In this document: piece by piece, positions 1-11,705 of the stretch
Position numbering within the stretch: the first letter of the stretch is position 1
Layout: the number at the start of each line of letters is the position of its first letter
DNA from: Aspidiotus rigidus
Taxonomy: Eukaryota > Arthropoda > Insecta > Hemiptera > Diaspididae
Assembly: GCA_035079385.1 (NCBI GenBank)
Contig: JAVHKY010000030.1
Span: 6,549,001 to 6,613,000, forward strand
Length of the DNA: 64,000 nucleotides
Direction: 5' to 3'
Program-made: the position numbers and the translations under genes
Notes under the pieces: generated by a model
Told to the model about the DNA's origin: nothing
The model's input: only the letters and a program-made list of their open reading frames with translations
The model's database searches: none

Positions 1-3000
1 ATATTCCTTGAATCACAATTTTGGCCACAAATCGCTAACCGTTCGAGATAGGTTAAAAATTCAAACGGCGTTGGATCGAGGGCGTCGAGACGCACCTTGA
101 ACACCTTATTTGAACCATATATTCCACGAACCTCTTTTGAACCATATATTCCATGAACATTTTTTGAACCGAATATTCCATGAATCACATTTCTGGCCAC
201 AAATCGCTAACTGTTCGAGATGGGTTGAAAATTCAAACGTCGATGGATCGAGGGCGTCGAGACGCACCTTCAACACCTTATTGGAACCATAAATTCCACG
301 AACCTCTTTTGAACCATATATTCCATGAACATTTTTTGAACCAAATATTCCATGAATCACATTTTTGGCCACAAATCGCTAACCGTTCGAGATAGGTTAA
401 AAATTCAAACGGCGTTGGATCGAAGTCGTCGAGACGCACCTTGAACACCTTATTTGAACCATATATTCCACAAACCTTTTTTGAACCATATATTCCATGA
501 ACATTTTTTGAACCAAATATTCTATGAATCACATTTTTGGCCACAAATCGCTAACCGTTCGAGATAGGTTAAAAATTCAAACGGCGTTGGATCGAAGTCG
601 TCGAGACGCACCTTGAACATCTTATTTGAACCATATATTCCACGAACCTGTTTTGAACCATATATTCCATGAACATTTTTTGAACCAAATATTCCATGAA
701 TCACATTTTTCGCCACAAATCGCTAACCGTTCGAGATAGGTTAAAATTCAAACGGCGTTGGATCGAGGGCGTCGAGACGCACCTTGAACACCTTATTTGA
801 ACCATATATTCCACGAACCTCTTTTGAACCATATATTCCATGAACATTTTTTGAACCGAATATTCCATGAATCACATTTCTGGCCACAAATCGCTAACTG
901 TTCGAGATGGGTTGAAAATTCAAACGGCGATGGATCGAGGGCGTCGAGACGCACCTTCAACACCTTATTGGAACCATATATTCCACGAACCTTTTTTGAA
1001 CCATATATTCCATGAACATTTTTTGAACCAAATATTCCTTGAATCACAATTTTGGCCACAAATCGCTAACCGTTCGAGATAGGTTAAAAACTCAAACGGC
1101 ATTGGATCAAGGGCGTCGAGACGCACCTTGAACACCTTATTTGAACCATATATTTCATGAACATTTTTTGAACCAAATATTCCATGAATCACATTTTTCG
1201 CCACAAATCGCTAACCGTTCGAGATAGGTTAAAAATTCAAACGGCGTTGGATCGAGGGCGTCGAGACGCACCTTCAACACCTTATTTGAACCATATATTC
1301 CATGAACATTTTTTGAACCAAATATTCCATGAATCACATTTTAGGTCCACAAATCGCTAACCGTTCGTGATAGGTTAAAAAATCAAACGGCGTAGGATCG
1401 AGGGCGTCTAGACGTACCTTCAACACCTTATTTGAACCATATATTCCACGAACCTTTTTTGAACCATATATTCCGTGAACATTTTTTGAACCAAATATTC
1501 CATGATTCACATTTTTGGCCACAAATCGCTAACCGTTCGAGATAGGTTAAAAATTCAAACGGCGTTGGATCGAGGGCGTCTAGACGTACCTTCAACACCT
1601 TATTTGAACCATATATTCCATGAACATTTTTTGAACCAAATATTCCATGAATCACATTTTAGGCCACAAATCGCTAACCGTCCGTGATAGGTTAAAAATT
1701 CAAACGGCGTTGGATCGAGGGCGTCGAGACGCACCTTCAACACCTTATTGGAACCATATATTCCACGAACCTTTTTTGAACCATATATTCCGTGAACATT
1801 TTTTGAACCAAATATTCCATAAATCACATTTTTGGCCACAAATCGCTAATCGTTCGAGATAGGTTAAAAATTCAAACGGCGTTGGATCGAGGGCATCTAG
1901 ACGTACCTTCAACACCTTATTTGAACCATATATTCCATGAACATTTTTTGAACCAAATATTCCATGAATCACATTTTAGGCCACAAATCGCTAACCGTCC
2001 GTGATAGGTTAAAAATTCAAACGGCGTTGGATCGAGGGCGTCGAGACGCACTTTCAACACCTTATTTGAACCATATATTCCATGAACATTTTTTGAACCA
2101 AATATTCCATGAATCACATTTTAGGCCACAAATCGCTAACCGTTTGTGATAGGTTAAAAATTCAAACGGCGTAGGATCGAGGGCGTCTAGACGTACCTTC
2201 AGCACCTTATTTGAACCATATATTCCACGAACCTTTTTTGAACCATATATTCCGTGAACATTTTTTGAACCAAATATTCCGTGATTCACATTTTTGGCCA
2301 CAAATCGCTAACCGTTCGAGATAGGTTAAAAATTCAAACGGCGTTGGATCGAGGGCGTCTAGACGTACCTTCAACACCTTATTTGAACCATATATTCCAT
2401 GAACATTTTTTGAACCAAATATTCCATGAATCACATTTTAGGCCACAAATCGCTAACCGTCCGTGATAGGTTAAAAATTCAAACGGCGTTGGATCGAGGG
2501 CGTCGAGACGCACTTTCAACACCTTATTTGAACCATATATGCCATGAACATTTTTTGAACCAAATATTCCATGAATCACATTTTAGGCCACAAATCGCTA
2601 ACCGTCCGTGATAGGTTAAAAATTCAAACGGCGTTGGATCGAGGGCGTCTAGACGTACCTTGAACACCTTATTTGAACCATATATTCCACGGATCTTTTT
2701 TGAACCTCCATGAACATTTTTTGAACCAAATATTCCATGAATCACATTTTTGGCCACAAATCGCTAACCGTTCGTGATAGGTTAAAAATTCAAACGGCGT
2801 TGGATCGAGGGCGTCTAGACGTACCTTCAACACCTTATTTGAACCATATATTCCACGAACCTTTTTTGAACCATATATTCCGTGAACATTTTTTGAACCA
2901 AATATTCCATGAATCACATTTTAGGCCACAAATCGCTAACCGTTCGTGATAGGTTAAAAATTCAAACGGCGTTGGATCGAGGGCGTCTAGACGTACCTTC

Positions 3001-3432
3001 AACACCTTATTTGAACCATATATTCCATGAACATTTTTTGAACCAAATATTCCATGAATCACATTTTAGGCCACAAATCGCTAACCGTTCGTGATAGGTT
3101 AAAAATTCAAACGGCGTTGGATCGAGGGCGTCGAGACGCACCTTCAACACCTTATTTGAACCATATTCCATGAACATTTTTTGAACCAAATATTCCATGA
3201 ATCACATTTTAGGCCACAAATCGCTAACCGTTCGTGATAGGTTAAAAATTCAAACGGCGTAGGATCGAGGGCGTCTAGACGTACCTTCAACACCTTATTT
3301 GAACCATATATTCCACGAACCTTTTTTGAAGCATATATTCCATGAACATTTTTTGAACCAAATATCCCATGAATCACATTTTTGGCCATAAATCGCTAAC
3401 CGTTCGAGATAGGTTTAAAATTCAAACGTTGT
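1..3432. repeat. Higher-order satellite array, 172/145-bp units
   Basis: About 22 head-to-tail copies, counted by the anchor CACAAATCGCTAA, which recurs near 26, 198, 370, 542, 714, 886, 1057, 1201, 1347, 1517 and so on to 3388. Spacing alternates between about 172 and about 145 bp. The difference is one 27-bp sub-repeat of the type TTGAACCATATATTCCACGA: long units carry three such sub-repeats, short units two. The rest of the unit is a more GC-rich segment containing GGATCGAGGGCGTCGAGACG. The left edge of the window cuts the array, so its true size is unknown. The array ends where Penelope-like sequence begins. Many overlapping reading frames run through it on both strands (for example GIYGSKKVRGIYGSNK on the minus strand), but they follow from the repeat and I do not call genes. 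Confidence 0.95.
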
Positions 3433-3436
3433 TGGC

Positions 3437-4168
3437 CGTCCTCTTGTCCCGCCCATATGATCGCAGCTTTCAATAGCCTCGACTGATTCAAATACCCTTG
3501 AGTCAGGCGGCCTTTGAAAACGAACTTGGCACAATTAGGCACCTGGCCAGGGTGAATCAAGTTAGAGTGGATGTTGACCTAATTGTCCGGAGGAGGCTCA
3601 CTAGAAAGTTCTTCGACTCCATAACCTCCCTCCTTAGGGATAACCTAGATAGTAGAAAGGGTTGGATTAGACTTCCTTCCCTGGGCAAGTTCACTTTAAA
3701 GTTGGGACGTGTCCTCCGCCCTTTTGGATTCCAGTCAGCGTTTTATAATCCTAATACTGTTAAATGCTTATTTGTAAAATTCCAAGTTTCTGTGGCCGAG
3801 AGGAGTGGAGTTTATAGTGTTGCTAGCGTGTAACGATTGCTCCAGTATCTATGTAGGGATGACGGGCCGCCCACTCCAAATTTGGGTAGCTGAGCATAAA
3901 AAGGCTTGGGAGAAGGGTAAATTGTGTGAATCGTCGTTCTCCGATTATTTAATTCAGAGTGGCCATAAGTTTAAGAAAGGTTCTGAGCCCTTCAATCCAT
4001 AGGGAGAATTTGTACTTCAAGCAGTTCGCTTTGGAAAATATAGAAATTATTAGACACCGGAATAATGAAGACATCACTGTTCTAAACAGGTATATTCTTG
4101 ATGAGGTATTGATTGAATTAGTATATGAGAATGATTCACAATCTGATGACTCGCTAGTTCAATCATGA
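3437..4168 (+). pseudogene. Penelope-like retroelement, degraded 3' end with GIY-YIG endonuclease
   Basis: This is the C-terminal part of a Penelope-like element protein: the end of the reverse-transcriptase/linker region followed by a GIY-YIG nuclease. Frame one (3498 to about 3815) reads WIRLPSLGKFTLKLGRVL, FGFQSAFYNPNTVK and SGVY, the usual sequence just before and at the GIY motif. The frame then shifts near 3815. The second frame (to about 4000) carries ACNDCSSIYVGMTGRPLQ and VAEHKKAWEKGKLC, that is the YIG-like YVG, the CxxC linker and the downstream EH. A second shift near 3980 leads into the C-terminal tail ending with the stop at 4166-4168. Two frameshifts and loss of everything upstream make it non-functional. 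Its upstream boundary abuts the satellite array. Confidence 0.85.
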
Positions 4169-4339
4169 ATTTCATCTCGAGTTCCTCTGTCTTCTTTGGT
4201 GCTGGGTTCAGTCGATTCCGTTCACTTACGCTTAGAAAATAGTTATTTAACCGAAAGCGCTCGCGGCTGCTTATTTCGTGGGGTTTTCTTTGCAAAACGC
4301 TACTCCTTCGAGTACAATCCTTTTAATATGGAGGATGGT

Positions 4340-4625
4340 ATCTTCTACAAATACAACAAAGCTCTAATTCTCTCGATTGTTTCAAACTGAGTTTTTACAG
4401 GAGCCAAAACCCAAGATAAACACAAACTAGAGGATATGAATCTTTCACAAGTACAACAAAGCCTGAATTCTCCTGATCTTTTCAAGCTGAATTTTACAAA
4501 GGCTATAAGCCGAGATAAACACAGTCACAAATTGGACAATGAGTATCGTCTACATGTAAGACAAAGCCCCAATTCTCCTGATTGTTTCAAGCTAAATTTT
4601 CTCAAGCCATTCATCTACACCGACA
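4340..4625. repeat. Short tandem repeat, three ~105-110-bp copies
   Basis: Three degenerate direct copies begin near 4345, 4445 and 4555, each containing ACAAAGCYYNAATTCTC followed by GATTGTTTCAAGCT-like sequence. They lie directly downstream of the Penelope-like fragment and may belong to its 3' region. No gene is seen here. Confidence 0.7.
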
Positions 4626-4639
4626 TTAAAACCACCAAA

Positions 4640-7393
4640 TTTTAACAAAGACCCAAAGATTGTATTGCTGAAAACTTTTGGCATTGGTATCCTCATTGTG
4701 AGGCAAAAACTTATCGTCCCCATCACTGTTGGAACCCCGCAAAGACAAGGTTGTATTTAGGACTTTTTGGTGTTTTCTCAATTTTTTTTGAAAACTGTGC
4801 ATTTTAGGAAAAAAATACTTAGTACAAAAGGAAAGTACCTATGGGGACTAACGAACAGCACACAACTGACAAATATTTTCCTATATCTTTTGGGCTCTAA
4901 ACAGAATACATATAATCCCCTCATTTATACAAACTTCTCAAAATTAAAATTTCAAAAAATTGAACGATAAAATACAATGATAATAGTATGTATTATATTT
5001 TTTGAATGTACTTGCAAGACTCGAATGAACCACAATTTAAAGTAACGTAATAATTCCGAAATTACAAGGCATTACTTTTCCAATTTCAAAATATAACACA
5101 ATGTCTAACAATGGAAAAATGAATAAAATAAATATTTGAACAGAATGATTTTAAAAAACTCTTTCCTAAAAAAAAAAAAAATAAAAATACAATTACAAAC
5201 CCTTGGAAATTTCAATTGCACCTTTAAAAACACTTACAAAAGACTGAAATGTATATTGCGTTAGTCAGAAAACTAACAAACAATAATGATCAAACCAATT
5301 AGGAGAAAAAGAATTACTTTATTCACAAAATTAATATTCCAAACAATCAAAACTTATTTATACAGCCTCCGAATACATTGACTGAAATAAGCCAAATGAA
5401 AGAAGAAAAGTAAAAAATAAAAACACATTATTGCTTTATTCTGTCATTTCCGTCTAATAACAGTGGTAGAGGTATAACACAATTTAAAGGACATAGAAAT
5501 TTGTCAGAGCAAACCTGTGAACATAAATGACAAAGAAAATAATAGACAATAAATAATCGACGTAAAATATAAACTGACCCGATACAACTTAGAATAGTTA
5601 TATTACTCGTAATTCACTACAATGTTCAATAGGATATTGAAAAAAGAAAATTTAACGTAGTCTAGAGTAAATGATAGTATCGACAGAAGTTATATCGTAA
5701 ATAGATTTTTAAATTACTCGATCAGTATCGAAAATTCCTTTTATTACTATTTTTACTTTCAATAAAAAATAATAATTACTTCCTTACATTATTATGAGAT
5801 TGAATAAACAGTAGATGAGAAATATCTACGTACACGTTTATGATTGTATCAAACAATCACACTTTTTTTTCTTTCTTTGTTATCATCGAACAATCATGAA
5901 AACCACGTTAAATTTCACTTTTATCAAATAATACGACATTTAAGAAATATCAATTTGACTCATCTACATATCGAGTGATATATAATAAATAAACGAAAAA
6001 AGTAACTAATGATATATAGCATCGGATTAATGCTAAAAAACAGGAACTACAAGTAAAATAAAATAGGCTAGATGATGATTCCGGGTGTCGCAGTTTTGAG
6101 GATTTTGAAAATTTCTCGTACCGTTTTCCATTGCGCATCATAAATCGCTATTATTTGAGTGGATACATGTTTCATTTATTGAAAAAAGGAGGTACAATTT
6201 TCGGATTTTGTAAGCTTAGGAAAATATTCCACAATAATAATGTTCTCTAAGGGAACATAAATATTATGTACATATTGATGAATGATATTATATTGAGCAA
6301 GGATTTCAAGCATCCAAATGCCAGTTTTTCTATATGAAATATACTTAGTATGAATACCGAAGCATTTTATATCGGGTATAGTAATGATTTTTTCTCCTAA
6401 AAAAGTTATCACTGCTCAACTACATCAGTATTAAAAATTACAAATCAGATGCCGAGGCCTTGTAACTATACAGTTAATGACAAAATTGCGGAACTCGCCG
6501 AATATTTATCAAATTCATCCTCATTTGGTGTTAGAGGACAAAAATTCAAAAATGTGACACTAATTATGACGAATTGATGTGTATCACCTTATATCTAGTA
6601 AAATCACATCTTTCTCACATTTTATTTCAAGTAGAAAAGATTTATTCATTCTATAGTTTTAAATTAGGACTGAGAAGAAAACGAATTCTATTTTACTAAT
6701 ATCGTAATTATTTTTATTGTACGTGTACAGTGGACTGCGATCGATAAAAAAAAAAAAGAATTCCGAACCAATAGTACGTACAATGAAACGTAAAAAAGAA
6801 TTAATATTCGTACATACTAGTATTTCAACTTATTTCATAATAATCGAGACACACCGCACAGATTGAAAATAAAAATATTGTAACATGTACATTCGGGGTA
6901 TCGAAATTTGATTTCAGAAAGAAATTAATTTTACACTCGAGAATCGGCAAAATGGAAATGTCTACAATAAATACAGTATTAAAATATGAATGGTTATGAG
7001 ACAGAAGTGATACGACACGCAAAAATGATAAAGTGCGTTGAAAATTTGGTAGTACTCGAAAGAGGGGTTGTGGGGGCAAAATTTGAAGAACGAAACAGTA
7101 AACGACTCTAACAATAAGAACAAGAGTAAATAACAATCATTTACGAGTTATTTAACGAGATCAATTTAATTATTTATTTCGTATTATCGCTTACCACATT
7201 TTTTTTGTTCCCCTGAAAAAGACGGACTAATTTTCATATCTTCTTCAAAGATTGTTATTTACCCTTGAAATTCGGTGTTAACGCGAGAAGAGAAACTAAC
7301 ACGAGAAAGAAGAATAAGGATACGAAGAAGAAAAAACGACAGCACGAGGAGAACTTAGGAAAATACGAGTCAAGGAAATTACGAACTTACACA
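4640..7393. other. AT-rich tract without a recognisable gene; includes TBPL1 3' flank
   Basis: No open frame with credible codon usage is seen on either strand. The right end should hold the TBPL1 3' UTR: an AATAAA signal can be read on the minus strand at 7178-7173. Several short A runs occur, but no repeat structure stands out. Confidence 0.5.
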
Positions 7394-8305
7394 TTATCGC
7401 GTCAAAATATTATCGATATGTTTGTCTTCTTCGTCGTTCGAAGAGCCGCTATTATTACTATTTAGTCTTTTGCGCTTCAGTAGTTTTTCTTGGCCGATAA
7501 TCTGCGCGGGCAGCGCTCGCTTGCGAAGCAATTCCTCGCGGTTCGTCGACTCTTTACGAAATTCGGAGACTAGAGGATAGATATGTTCAATAGCTAACTG
7601 AACATTTGGTATCGAGGGCGCTGTCACCGTGATGCTACCGGTCGAAAAAATCTTCATCGTCGCCCTTAAATCTTTCACCTTGTACGTAACGCCCGGATGC
7701 AATTCCGGTTCGTATTCCGCTTCTCGATGGTGCTGGGAAAAAGCGTTTATCTTAATTTCGAACGGCATGCTGCAGCTGCCCAATACGTTTACGATACGCC
7801 ATTTGCGAAATTTCACGTTAAAGCCCAGCTTTTGTATGATGCGGGCTATGCGTCGAGCGCCCTGCTCCGCCTCGTCTTGGCTCGTCGCTCCCGTGCAGGT
7901 GATCTTGCCGCTCGACCACACCGACGCGGTAACAGTGGGTTTTCGTAACTTCATCGTGACCATACCGCTCTCGCGGCGAAACTCCACGTTGTGGCCATTC
8001 AAAGCGATCGTCCGCAGATTCAGGTGACACCCGAGACTGAAACTACAAACTACGTTATTAATCGTTATGTCTAATTCTTGTTCGGCCTCCGCCACTTCAG
8101 GCGGAGGAAGAGATCGCATCTGAGATTTGACCGCGTTCACGTCATCTATCGAGCCGCGCTCGTTCGACAGCGGTGCCACCGTTTCCGCCGTCAGCGAAAT
8201 GGAAGCCGGAGTCGCCGGCGTCGTTGAAGACAACTCGCTGCAATTGTTGAACGGCTCCTGGACCACCCCGTTAGTCATTATGTTTTTCGAGTATATGCTG
8301 GTCAT
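7394..8305 (-). CDS. TBPL1: TBP-like factor (TBP-related factor 2 / TBPL1)
   Basis: A 303-residue single-exon coding sequence. TBPL1/TRF2 is a nuclear paralogue of TATA-binding protein. It binds TFIIA and TFIIB and directs initiation at TATA-less promoters. Residues 1-76 are a low-complexity N-terminal extension. Residues about 77-249 form the two-lobed saddle with strong family signatures: SGMVTMKLRKPTVTASVWSS and GKITCTGATS in lobe one, KLGFNVKFRKWRIVNVLGSC between the lobes, YEPELHPGVTYKVKDLRATM and KIFSTGSITVTAPS in lobe two. Residues 250-303 are a basic then acidic tail (LLKRKRLNSNNSGSSNDEED) that is lineage-specific. The start at 8305 is supported by an in-frame TGA upstream, and by a splice acceptor (TTTTTGGCAG, exon from 8367) that places a 5' UTR intron just upstream. 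It is TRF2 rather than TBP because of the divergent lobe-one sequence. I see no frameshift. Confidence 0.95.
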   Translation of the reverse strand: MTSIYSKNIMTNGVVQEPFNNCSELSSTTPATPASISLTAETVAPLSNERGSIDDVNAVKSQMRSLPPPEVAEAEQELDITINNVVCSFSLGCHLNLRTIALNGHNVEFRRESGMVTMKLRKPTVTASVWSSGKITCTGATSQDEAEQGARRIARIIQKLGFNVKFRKWRIVNVLGSCSMPFEIKINAFSQHHREAEYEPELHPGVTYKVKDLRATMKIFSTGSITVTAPSIPNVQLAIEHIYPLVSEFRKESTNREELLRKRALPAQIIGQEKLLKRKRLNSNNSGSSNDEEDKHIDNILTR

Positions 8306-8367
8306 AGTAAGAATACCGCAGCTTCGATGATGATCCAGCGTACCCTGGTTCGTCGAACGTCATTCGT
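8306..8367 (-). promoter_or_regulatory. TBPL1: TBPL1 5' UTR exon part with splice acceptor
   Basis: On the minus strand TTGTTTTTGGCAG precedes position 8367 and fits a 3' splice site. Between it and the ATG an in-frame TGA excludes an N-terminal extension. The upstream non-coding exon and promoter were not located. Confidence 0.55.
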
Positions 8368-9092
8368 CTGCCAAAAACAATACCAAAATCGGTGTTAGAA
8401 TTCCCTTGAACAGTATTACAAATGCGTACGAATCAAGAAACACAATATAACGCGACAGTTGACGAGGAGAAGCAAACAGATTATGGCAACGCATTCACAC
8501 GTCTCTGGGTAAATTAAGTATCGTTCTTGCAAAATGGAGACAACGAAATGTATTGAAAGTTGAAAGTAGATCACGGTTTCTGATTGATGCAAACAACAAA
8601 ATAAATTGTTTTTCTCGCGTCATCGGTATGATTTACAGACTTCACACTCTCATTTTCACAACATCACATGCAAAGAAGAAAGAAAAAAAGTCATGCACTA
8701 CAGATGAAGTGACAAATATGTAATTTCAAACTCTTGATTTCTTCAAAATATTGATTCTTTACCATTTCATCTCTGGTGTTGAATTTATATTCTCCTGCAT
8801 GGAAATTTATTTTCAGGATGGACATGAGGGAATCACACAACAAAAACAGGATTATAATCTTCATCATGAATATTTTACGGTCAAAGCCGAAGATAAGAAT
8901 ATGCAAGTTGATGGAATCGCATGACGAATATAAATAGTACAAGAAAATTGAGGAGAGTTGGTGTAACCAAACACCTTTAAAAACTGATTCCAAAAATGAA
9001 AATTTTGAGGGTAACCTCACTACCCGCTACCGGAATTTTCTTGATAATTTTTCGTTGGCACACTTCGCGAAATCATACAGGTGCAGCTCAAG

Positions 9093-9387
9093 TACATTCG
9101 CGTTTGGACCAGCCTATAATGGCGCAAGTGTCGTTCCCGAAAACAGGATCAGATTGTTTTTCCCATAAGGCTAGTGTTATTTCATCAAGCTGTATCTTCG
9201 TTAATATGGAATTACAAGTATTGGTCGTAATAGCTTTTTCCAACCTTTTTGACCAATACTACAAGATACAATAATCAAAACCACATAAAAACAGATTTTC
9301 TGAAATCATCCCGTTTTCAGTAAGTTCTGTAAACGGCCACTACAGTAAAGATAAAGGGCGACTCTTTCACGGTCCAAACACAAATAC
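9093..9387. mobile_element. MITE-like dispersed repeat, copy 1
   Basis: The ends are roughly inverted (ATTCGCGTTTGGACC at the left, GGTCCAAACACAAATAC at the right). The internal segment (CAAGCTGTATCTTCGTTAAT, GGCCACTACAGTAAAGATA, AGGGCGACTCTTTCACGG) recurs at 39317-39737 as AGGGCGACTCTTTTGGGG and related words. It has no coding capacity. Confidence 0.6.
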
Positions 9388-9452
9388 TCCTATAACAGCT
9401 AGAAACTTCAAGTTTCTTCAACTCTGAGGACTTTATATGCCGCTCTCAAGAG

Positions 9453-9926
9453 CAGCAATGGAAAGCCATTCTTAACAGCTTACGCTAATGGCTAAAGCTA
9501 AAAAAATGTTTGCAACGGCTTCCGCTATAACAGCTAATAGCTGACAGCCTTTTAACGGCTTGCTAACTGCAGACTAACGGCTAATCGAATTTTTTTCTCA
9601 TGTATGTCAAATCACATTAAAATTTTGAGTTAAAACGACAAATAAAGACCATATTTGAATAAGTCATACTTTTTGCTATTTTATTTCCAAGTTATTTGCT
9701 CGTAGTAAGCCAAGATTATTAAATTCCTTATTTTTTTTTAAAGTTTCAACAGTGGCTTTTCTAAATACTAATAGAAATTAGAAAGCTAGAATAGGAGGAA
9801 AATATGTAGTCTCTTTTGTTAGCTATTTGAAGTTTGATTTTGAATGGCTAAAAGCTGACTGCTGCAAATATTTTTCCCAATCGGCTAGAGGCCAGCTCTC
9901 GGCTAACGGCTAGCTAACCTTCCCTG
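9453..9926. mobile_element. hAT-type MITE with 8-bp target duplication
   Basis: The left terminus is CAGCAATGGAAAGCC. The right terminus, read on the minus strand, is CAGGGAAGGTTAGCTAGCC. It is flanked by CTCAAGAG (9445-9452) and CTCAAGAA (9927-9934), an 8-bp duplication with one mismatch, as expected for hAT transposition. The interior is rich in variants of GGCTAACGGCTA. It is 474 bp long with no transposase. Confidence 0.75.
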
Positions 9927-10128
9927 CTCAAGAACCAGTATTAGGTATTATGATAGGCTGCTTCAGCTCCAATTCGAGAAACTTTTGATTTCAAATTGTA
10001 ATTGTACGCAACAGGAGCACTAAATGCGTTGAACAAAGAATAAATAAGTACGTTATCACTACGGCACTTACAAAAGTTTGTACGTTGACCCCTATTTTAA
10101 ACTTTCATCTAAAGGCACGTTAGTATTA

Positions 10129-10409
10129 GGGAGCTCCAAAGCAGGTAAAATGGACAACCATTTTGCTTGTAACTTACTTTTTAGCTGACGGCTTCTAAAC
10201 TGACTGTATTTTTAGTAAACAAAAACTCGATGGCGTGGCTAGCGGCTCGACCTTGTGATTTTTCATCAAGCAAAAATCGAGAAATTAACATCGGTTCTTA
10301 CAAGAATGTTTTGAACGTTTTAAACAAATTGTAGTCCATACAGAAGCCATCAGCTAAAAAGTAAGTTATAAACAAAATGGATGTCCATTTTACCTGCTCT
10401 CAAGCTCCC
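10129..10409. mobile_element. TA-flanked MITE (Tc1/mariner-like size and target), copy 1
   Basis: Long terminal inverted repeats begin GGGAGCTCCAAAGCAGGTAA at the left and, read on the minus strand, GGGAGCTTGAGAGCAGGTAA at the right. Similarity continues through the AAAATGG and CTTACTTTTTAGCTGA segments. A TA dinucleotide flanks both sides (10127-10128 and 10410-10411). It is 281 bp and non-coding. Confidence 0.75.
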
Positions 10410-10673
10410 TAGTACAATACAGGTAAATTAATTGAATAGGCTACGTTCGGTTATTTCACTCGGTTATAAAACCAAATCTCCTTCACCACTTTCTTTCAGT
10501 GAATATATATTGATTCCCATAAGAATAGTATTGGCAACATGTCGTTATACATTTGTATTTCGAAATGAAGAATAAATAAGAAATAGAAAGCTATTTTTCA
10601 ATTACTGGATAACTTTTGAATTATTACAAAGTACAAATAATATAAACTTTTCAATGCTATTCTTATGGGAATA

Positions 10674-10794
10674 AGGAGCTTGAGAGCTGGTAAAATGGAG
10701 ATCCATTTTGTTTTTTAACTGAAACTCTCTTTGGCTAACATTTGGTTTATTAGAAAACAAGATGGATGCCTATTTTACCTGCTCTCGAGCTCCT
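10674..10794. mobile_element. TA-flanked MITE, shorter copy 2
   Basis: Same family as 10129-10409: ends AGGAGCTTGAGAGCTGGTAA and, on the minus strand, AGGAGCTCGAGAGCAGGTAA, with TA at both flanks. Only 121 bp remain, so most of the centre is deleted. Its left flank (GCTATTCTTATGGGAAT) is also the inverse of sequence near 10513. Confidence 0.75.
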
Positions 10795-10804
10795 TAATGA
10801 GAAG

Positions 10805-10955
10805 CAGGGGTGACAAGCTTTAGCTTAGGTCTTTACATTAGCCGATTCTTTTCATTTTTTGGACAGGTGTTAGCTAGCCAATGAATTTTTGGTAAGCCAA
10901 TAATTAGCTTTAGCTAATCGTTGATTGGCTAATCATTGGCTATTAGCATTAACCA
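10805..10955. mobile_element. Partial hAT-like element (one end only)
   Basis: It starts with CAGGGGTGACAAGCTTTAGC and is followed by many GCTAAT/TTAGCC words like those in 9453-9926. No matching right terminus or target duplication could be found. An isolated terminus of the same kind lies near 12544 (minus strand CAGGGATGCTCAGCC). Confidence 0.4.
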
Positions 10956-11705
10956 CTAGCAGCGGCCAGTGATGATTCCGCGCCGCACTTTGTACAATCA
11001 CAAAGTACACTATAAAGTAACAAAGTTGAATTGAGAATTGACGTATATCCAAATAAACAATCAGGCAAACTGTATCTTTCAGATAATAACGAGAATGATA
11101 TTTCTTCCTCATTGTTAATTTCAATATACATCAATACTCGATGCTCACTAACTTTATACAGCAGCAAGCATTAATGCAGCATTGACATCCTTATTCTTTA
11201 CAATCAATGAAGTTGTAACACTGACAACAGCGAGTGACTGTTTGCAAAATTACCCGTCGTATTTTACAGAAATGTCCTAATCCTGTATCCTAAATTCTAA
11301 TAATGCCGACTTATAAACGGGGCAGGAATGGCAAACAAAAAATTTTTTGATTCCGTTTTGTTTCGGTTATCAACTTTTTTAGTTTTTTGTGTACGTTAAA
11401 GTTTTGTTCTTCGGCAAATTTTTCATTTGTTCGTGTTTTGATTGTCGAAAAAGAATTCGTTTGAAAAAAACATGTTTTTCTCAATAAAAACATTTTCTTC
11501 CCCAATAAAAACATGTTTTTCCAGCAAAATTATTTTTGTCTATTTAAAGTTTCATTCTGCGCAGATTTTTCGTTTTTGTCTTGTCGGATAAAGAGTGTCG
11601 TCGAAATGTTGGTGGAAATAAATGAATGTACGTTTTTTAAAAATTTGGACGACAGTGCCTTTAAATAAAATTTCAAAGAACGTAATAATATTGTTTTCAA
11701 ATATT

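Noticed and set aside
106..3389. About 30 overlapping frames of 60-88 codons on both strands in the satellite
   Set aside because: They repeat with the satellite unit, overlap on both strands and vary with sub-repeat number. They are by-products, not genes.
7629..8027. 132-codon plus-strand frame
   Set aside because: Antisense shadow of the TBPL1 coding sequence.
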